From positions 14,636 through 23,332 of the forward strand of contig DAEB01000048.1 of NCBI GenBank assembly GCA_002495185.1: 8,697 nucleotides of DNA, read 5' to 3'. Below the pieces are notes generated by a model, which saw nothing but the letters and a program-made list of their open reading frames with translations, made no database searches and was not told the DNA's origin. Shown in pieces: positions 6,894 to 8,697 of this stretch. Source of the stretch: Thermoplasmata archaeon UBA184. GTDB lineage: Archaea > Thermoplasmatota > Thermoplasmata > Lutacidiplasmatales > UBA184. Position numbers and translations under genes: made by a program. The stretch's first letter is position 1; every line of letters begins with the position of its first letter.

Positions 6894-8283
6894 GGTTCGT
6901 CCCCTGCTCCGAAAGGTACCCGACGAGGTCATGACGAGTGAGGACGCCGATCACCGTGCCGAGCACCGGGTCCCGTACGACGAGCGTTCGCTCCTCGCGA
7001 AGGGCCCGCAGGAGCTCCGCGACCCCGGCGTCCGCGCTGACTTCGGGGAGCGGCTTCGAGGGGACCATCCGCACCGAGCGGTCGAGGATCGTCTCGTCCG
7101 TGAGCCCGCGCCGCAACAGATCGTCCTCCTCCACTCGGCCCACCTGCTTGCCGCCGGAGAGGATCGGAGCCTGCGAGATCCCGTGCCGTCGCAGGAGAGC
7201 GAGCGCATCCCGGACCACCGTCGTCGGTTCGACGGCGACGAGCGCGGGGGTCCCCGTCTTGCGAGCGAGGAGCTCCGAAGCGGAGCCCCCCACGTCGAGC
7301 ATCCCCTGTTCGCGCATCCAGTCGTCCGAGTAGACCTTGGTGAGGTACCGGTCCCCCGAGTCCGGGAGGATCACGACCACGGTGCTCCCCTCGGGGATCG
7401 GTCGACCCGAAAGCCAACGGAGCGCGCCGACCACCGCCGAGCCGGACGAGCCACCGACGAAGAGACCTTCCTCCTGCGTGAGCCGCCGGGCCATCAGGAA
7501 CGACTCGCGGTCGCTCACTTCGACGAACTCGTCCAAGTACTGGAATTGGATCGACTTCGGGACCATGTCCTCGCCGATACCCTCGACGAGGTACGGGACC
7601 GCCCGCCCGACTTCCCGGGTGCGGAAGTACGTCGCGAGGACCGACCCCAGAGGGTCGACCGCGACGATCCGGACGTTCGGCCGGTGCTCCTTGAAGTAGC
7701 GGCCGATCCCGCTCATCGTGCCGCCGGTCCCGACGGTGCCGATGATCGCGGCCAGCCCCTCCGGGACATCTCGATCGATCTCGGGGGCGGTGGTCCGGTA
7801 GTGCGCCTCCGGATTCCCCTCGTTCTCGTACTGGTTCGGGTAGAACGCGCCCGGGATCTCCTCCGAGAGACGGCGCGCGACGGAGTACATGCTCATCGGG
7901 TGGTCGGGAGGAACCCCGGAGGGCGTCACGACCACCCGGGCACCGAAGGCGCGCAGCATCCGGATCTTCTCCGAGCTCATCTTGTCGGGGATCACGATCA
8001 CGATCCGGTACCCTCGCACCGCGGCGATCATCGCGAGACCGACCCCCGTGTTGCCGCTCGTCGCCTCCACGATCGTTCCGCCGGGTCGGAGCCGGCCGTC
8101 CTTTTCGGCGGCCTCGATCATGAACGACCCGATCCGGTCCTTGACCGAGCCCCCCGGGTTGAGCGACTCCAGTTTCGCGAGCACCCGGTACGGAAGACCC
8201 TGGGTGACCCGTCGAAGCGGGACCACCGGAGTCCCTCCCACGAGGTCGAGGACGCTCTCCGGCCGCGACGTCCGGGTGGTCAC
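6883..8283 (-). CDS. cbs: Cystathionine beta-synthase with C-terminal CBS-domain pair
   Basis: 466 residues. The fold-type II PLP catalytic domain (about 8-335) has K48 in GGSVKDRIG as the Schiff-base lysine, TSGNTG at 75-80, the NQYENEGNPEAHY segment at 150-162, GTGGT at 185-189, EGIGEDMVP and GSSGSA. The PDSGDRYLTKVYSDDWM stretch favours beta-synthase over O-acetylserine sulfhydrylase. Residues about 340-460 form two CBS motifs (a Bateman module), which in this family bind adenosyl compounds such as SAM and set activity. There is no N-terminal heme domain like that of the animal enzyme. The expected reaction is serine plus homocysteine to cystathionine. It is the first gene of the operon; GTG 8283 lies about 27 bases from a TATA-like box with no Shine-Dalgarno site, so a leaderless start is likely. 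A cysteine synthase role is the main alternative. Confidence 0.93.
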   Translation of the reverse strand: MTTRTSRPESVLDLVGGTPVVPLRRVTQGLPYRVLAKLESLNPGGSVKDRIGSFMIEAAEKDGRLRPGGTIVEATSGNTGVGLAMIAAVRGYRIVIVIPDKMSSEKIRMLRAFGARVVVTPSGVPPDHPMSMYSVARRLSEEIPGAFYPNQYENEGNPEAHYRTTAPEIDRDVPEGLAAIIGTVGTGGTMSGIGRYFKEHRPNVRIVAVDPLGSVLATYFRTREVGRAVPYLVEGIGEDMVPKSIQFQYLDEFVEVSDRESFLMARRLTQEEGLFVGGSSGSAVVGALRWLSGRPIPEGSTVVVILPDSGDRYLTKVYSDDWMREQGMLDVGGSASELLARKTGTPALVAVEPTTVVRDALALLRRHGISQAPILSGGKQVGRVEEDDLLRRGLTDETILDRSVRMVPSKPLPEVSADAGVAELLRALREERTLVVRDPVLGTVIGVLTRHDLVGYLSEQGTNHAV

Positions 8284-8303
8284 GGGGGCGCCGAACAGGG
8301 CGG

Positions 8304-8316
8304 GGCCATTAACCCT
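8304..8316 (-). promoter_or_regulatory. TATA-like promoter of the cysteine operon
   Basis: The minus strand reads AAGGGTTAATGGC; its TTAATG core is centred about 27 bases before the GTG at 8283. This is the spacing expected for an archaeal TATA box and a leaderless transcript. The surface-protein promoter shares the GGTTAA core. No other AT-rich box lies between this gene and the divergent one except that of the repressor. Confidence 0.55.
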
Positions 8317-8364
8317 TGCCGCCGCCGCTCGGACGGTGGCCCTGAGGCGACCGTGACCACGGAG

Positions 8365-8406
8365 TCCGTTCGGTACGAACCGGTCCGTTCGCTTCCGTCG
8401 AACGGA
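8365..8406. promoter_or_regulatory. Candidate operator: alternating GTTCG/CGAAC half-sites in the divergent promoter region
   Basis: TCCGTTCG occurs at 8365-8372 and again at 8384-8391, and its exact reverse complement CGAACGGA at 8399-8406. A shorter inverted half, CGAAC, lies at 8376-8380. The last pair is a perfect 8-bp inverted repeat around a 7-base spacer, and its right arm runs into the TATA-like box of the plus-strand repressor. BlaI/MecI dimers bind dyad operators over their own promoters, so the encoded repressor is the obvious candidate. A separate smaller dyad, CCGTG-AC-CACGG, lies at 8351-8362. Confidence 0.55.
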
Positions 8407-8442
8407 TTAAGTGAGGCACCCGCGTGGCTCGGCGGGAGAGGA
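8405..8442 (+). promoter_or_regulatory. Promoter and Shine-Dalgarno site of the BlaI-type repressor
   Basis: GATTAAGT at 8405-8412 is the only AT-rich box before the gene and a modest TATA match. A start 25-28 bases downstream would fall near 8434, leaving a leader of about 18 bases containing the purine run GGGAGAGGA at 8434-8442, ten bases before the ATG at 8453. Both assignments are by pattern and spacing only. Confidence 0.4.
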
Positions 8443-8452
8443 CGACCGGACG

Positions 8453-8697
8453 ATGCTGGGCTCGCTCGAATCGGAGGTCCTCTCGACGCTCCGATCTCTC
8501 GGAGCCGCCCCCGCGCGGGACATCCGCAAGGCGCTCGAGGACCGCGGGGTCCACGTCGCGTACACTACGGTCGCAACGATCCTGAGCCGGCTCCACGGCA
8601 AGCGCCTCGTGACACGCAGGAGAGAGACGTGCCGCGGAGGAGAGCGGTATGTGTACCGACCCGCCAACGTTGAACACAAATACCTCATGAACGTCCT
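8453..8697 (+). CDS. BlaI/MecI/CopY-type winged-helix transcriptional repressor (3' end outside window)
   Basis: The first 81 residues are present. They hold a full winged-helix domain of the penicillinase-repressor family: LESEVLSTLRSLG as helix 1, ARDIRKALEDRG as helix 2, the AYTTVATILSRLHGKRLV recognition region, and a wing ending in ERYVYRPAN. Members bind DNA as dimers through a C-terminal region, here missing because of the window edge; the usual family length is about 120-140 residues. In bacteria they are often inactivated by cleavage through a partner metallopeptidase. Whether such a partner follows here cannot be seen. ATG 8453 gives the usual MLG-LE-EVL beginning; an in-frame GTG at 8411 would overlap the TATA-like box and is unlikely. 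The gene is transcribed divergently from the cysteine operon. What it senses is unknown. Confidence 0.88.
   Translation, partial: MLGSLESEVLSTLRSLGAAPARDIRKALEDRGVHVAYTTVATILSRLHGKRLVTRRRETCRGGERYVYRPANVEHKYLMNV

Noticed and set aside
8292..8296. Fifth CGAAC half-site just upstream of the cystathionine beta-synthase start
   Set aside because: A single 5-mer has a good chance of occurring by accident in this stretch and has no inverted partner nearby, so it is not evidence that the repressor controls the operon.
6841..8673. 610-codon open frame on the plus strand
   Set aside because: It is antisense to cystathionine beta-synthase, then crosses the intergenic region and the repressor in the wrong frame. 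Composition is typical of a shadow frame.
8407..8688. Open frames on the minus strand opposite the BlaI-type repressor
   Set aside because: The plus-strand frame carries a complete, recognisable winged-helix domain; the minus-strand frames show none.

Overview
The window reads as a GC-rich chromosomal fragment of an archaeon, most likely an uncultured, high-GC member of the Thermoplasmatota. The lineage is an inference. It rests on TATA-like boxes about 27 bases before GTG start codons with almost no leader, on a very large sequon-rich surface protein carrying CARDB/Ig-like repeats, a C-terminal membrane segment and a terminal zinc ribbon, and on the gene content. I recognised no tRNA, rRNA, CRISPR array, insertion sequence or phage gene.

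Layout from left to right. (1) Positions 1-3163, minus strand: the first 1054 residues of a cell-surface protein, cut by the window edge just after the first CxxC of its zinc ribbon. (2) A 93-base gap holding the promoter of that gene and a perfect 9-bp hairpin just after the stop of the gene before it. (3) Positions 3257-8283, minus strand: a tight four-gene operon transcribed leftward, in the order cystathionine beta-synthase with a CBS-domain pair, cystathionine gamma-lyase/synthase, cysteinyl-tRNA synthetase, and a medium-chain dehydrogenase. Its junctions are an 11-base overlap, a 2-base gap and an 8-base gap (or a 4-base overlap, depending on the dehydrogenase start). (4) Positions 8284-8452: a 169-base divergent promoter region with a TATA-like box for each direction and a dense cluster of GTTCG/CGAAC half-sites. 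(5) From 8453, plus strand: the start of a BlaI/MecI-type winged-helix repressor, cut by the window edge.

The first three operon genes form one logical unit: homocysteine plus serine gives cystathionine, cystathionine gives cysteine, and cysteine is loaded onto tRNA-Cys. The dehydrogenase has no obvious place in that route. The repressor reads away from the operon. The half-sites lie against its own promoter, so self-repression is the simplest model; control of the cysteine operon is possible but not shown.

Nearly all other long open frames, including 741- and 610-codon frames on the plus strand, are antisense or out-of-frame shadows produced by high GC. I found no clear sign of an unprecedented system. 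The items most worth a second look are the operator array, the zinc-ligand substitutions in the dehydrogenase and in the synthetase, and the surface protein with an intracellular zinc ribbon.
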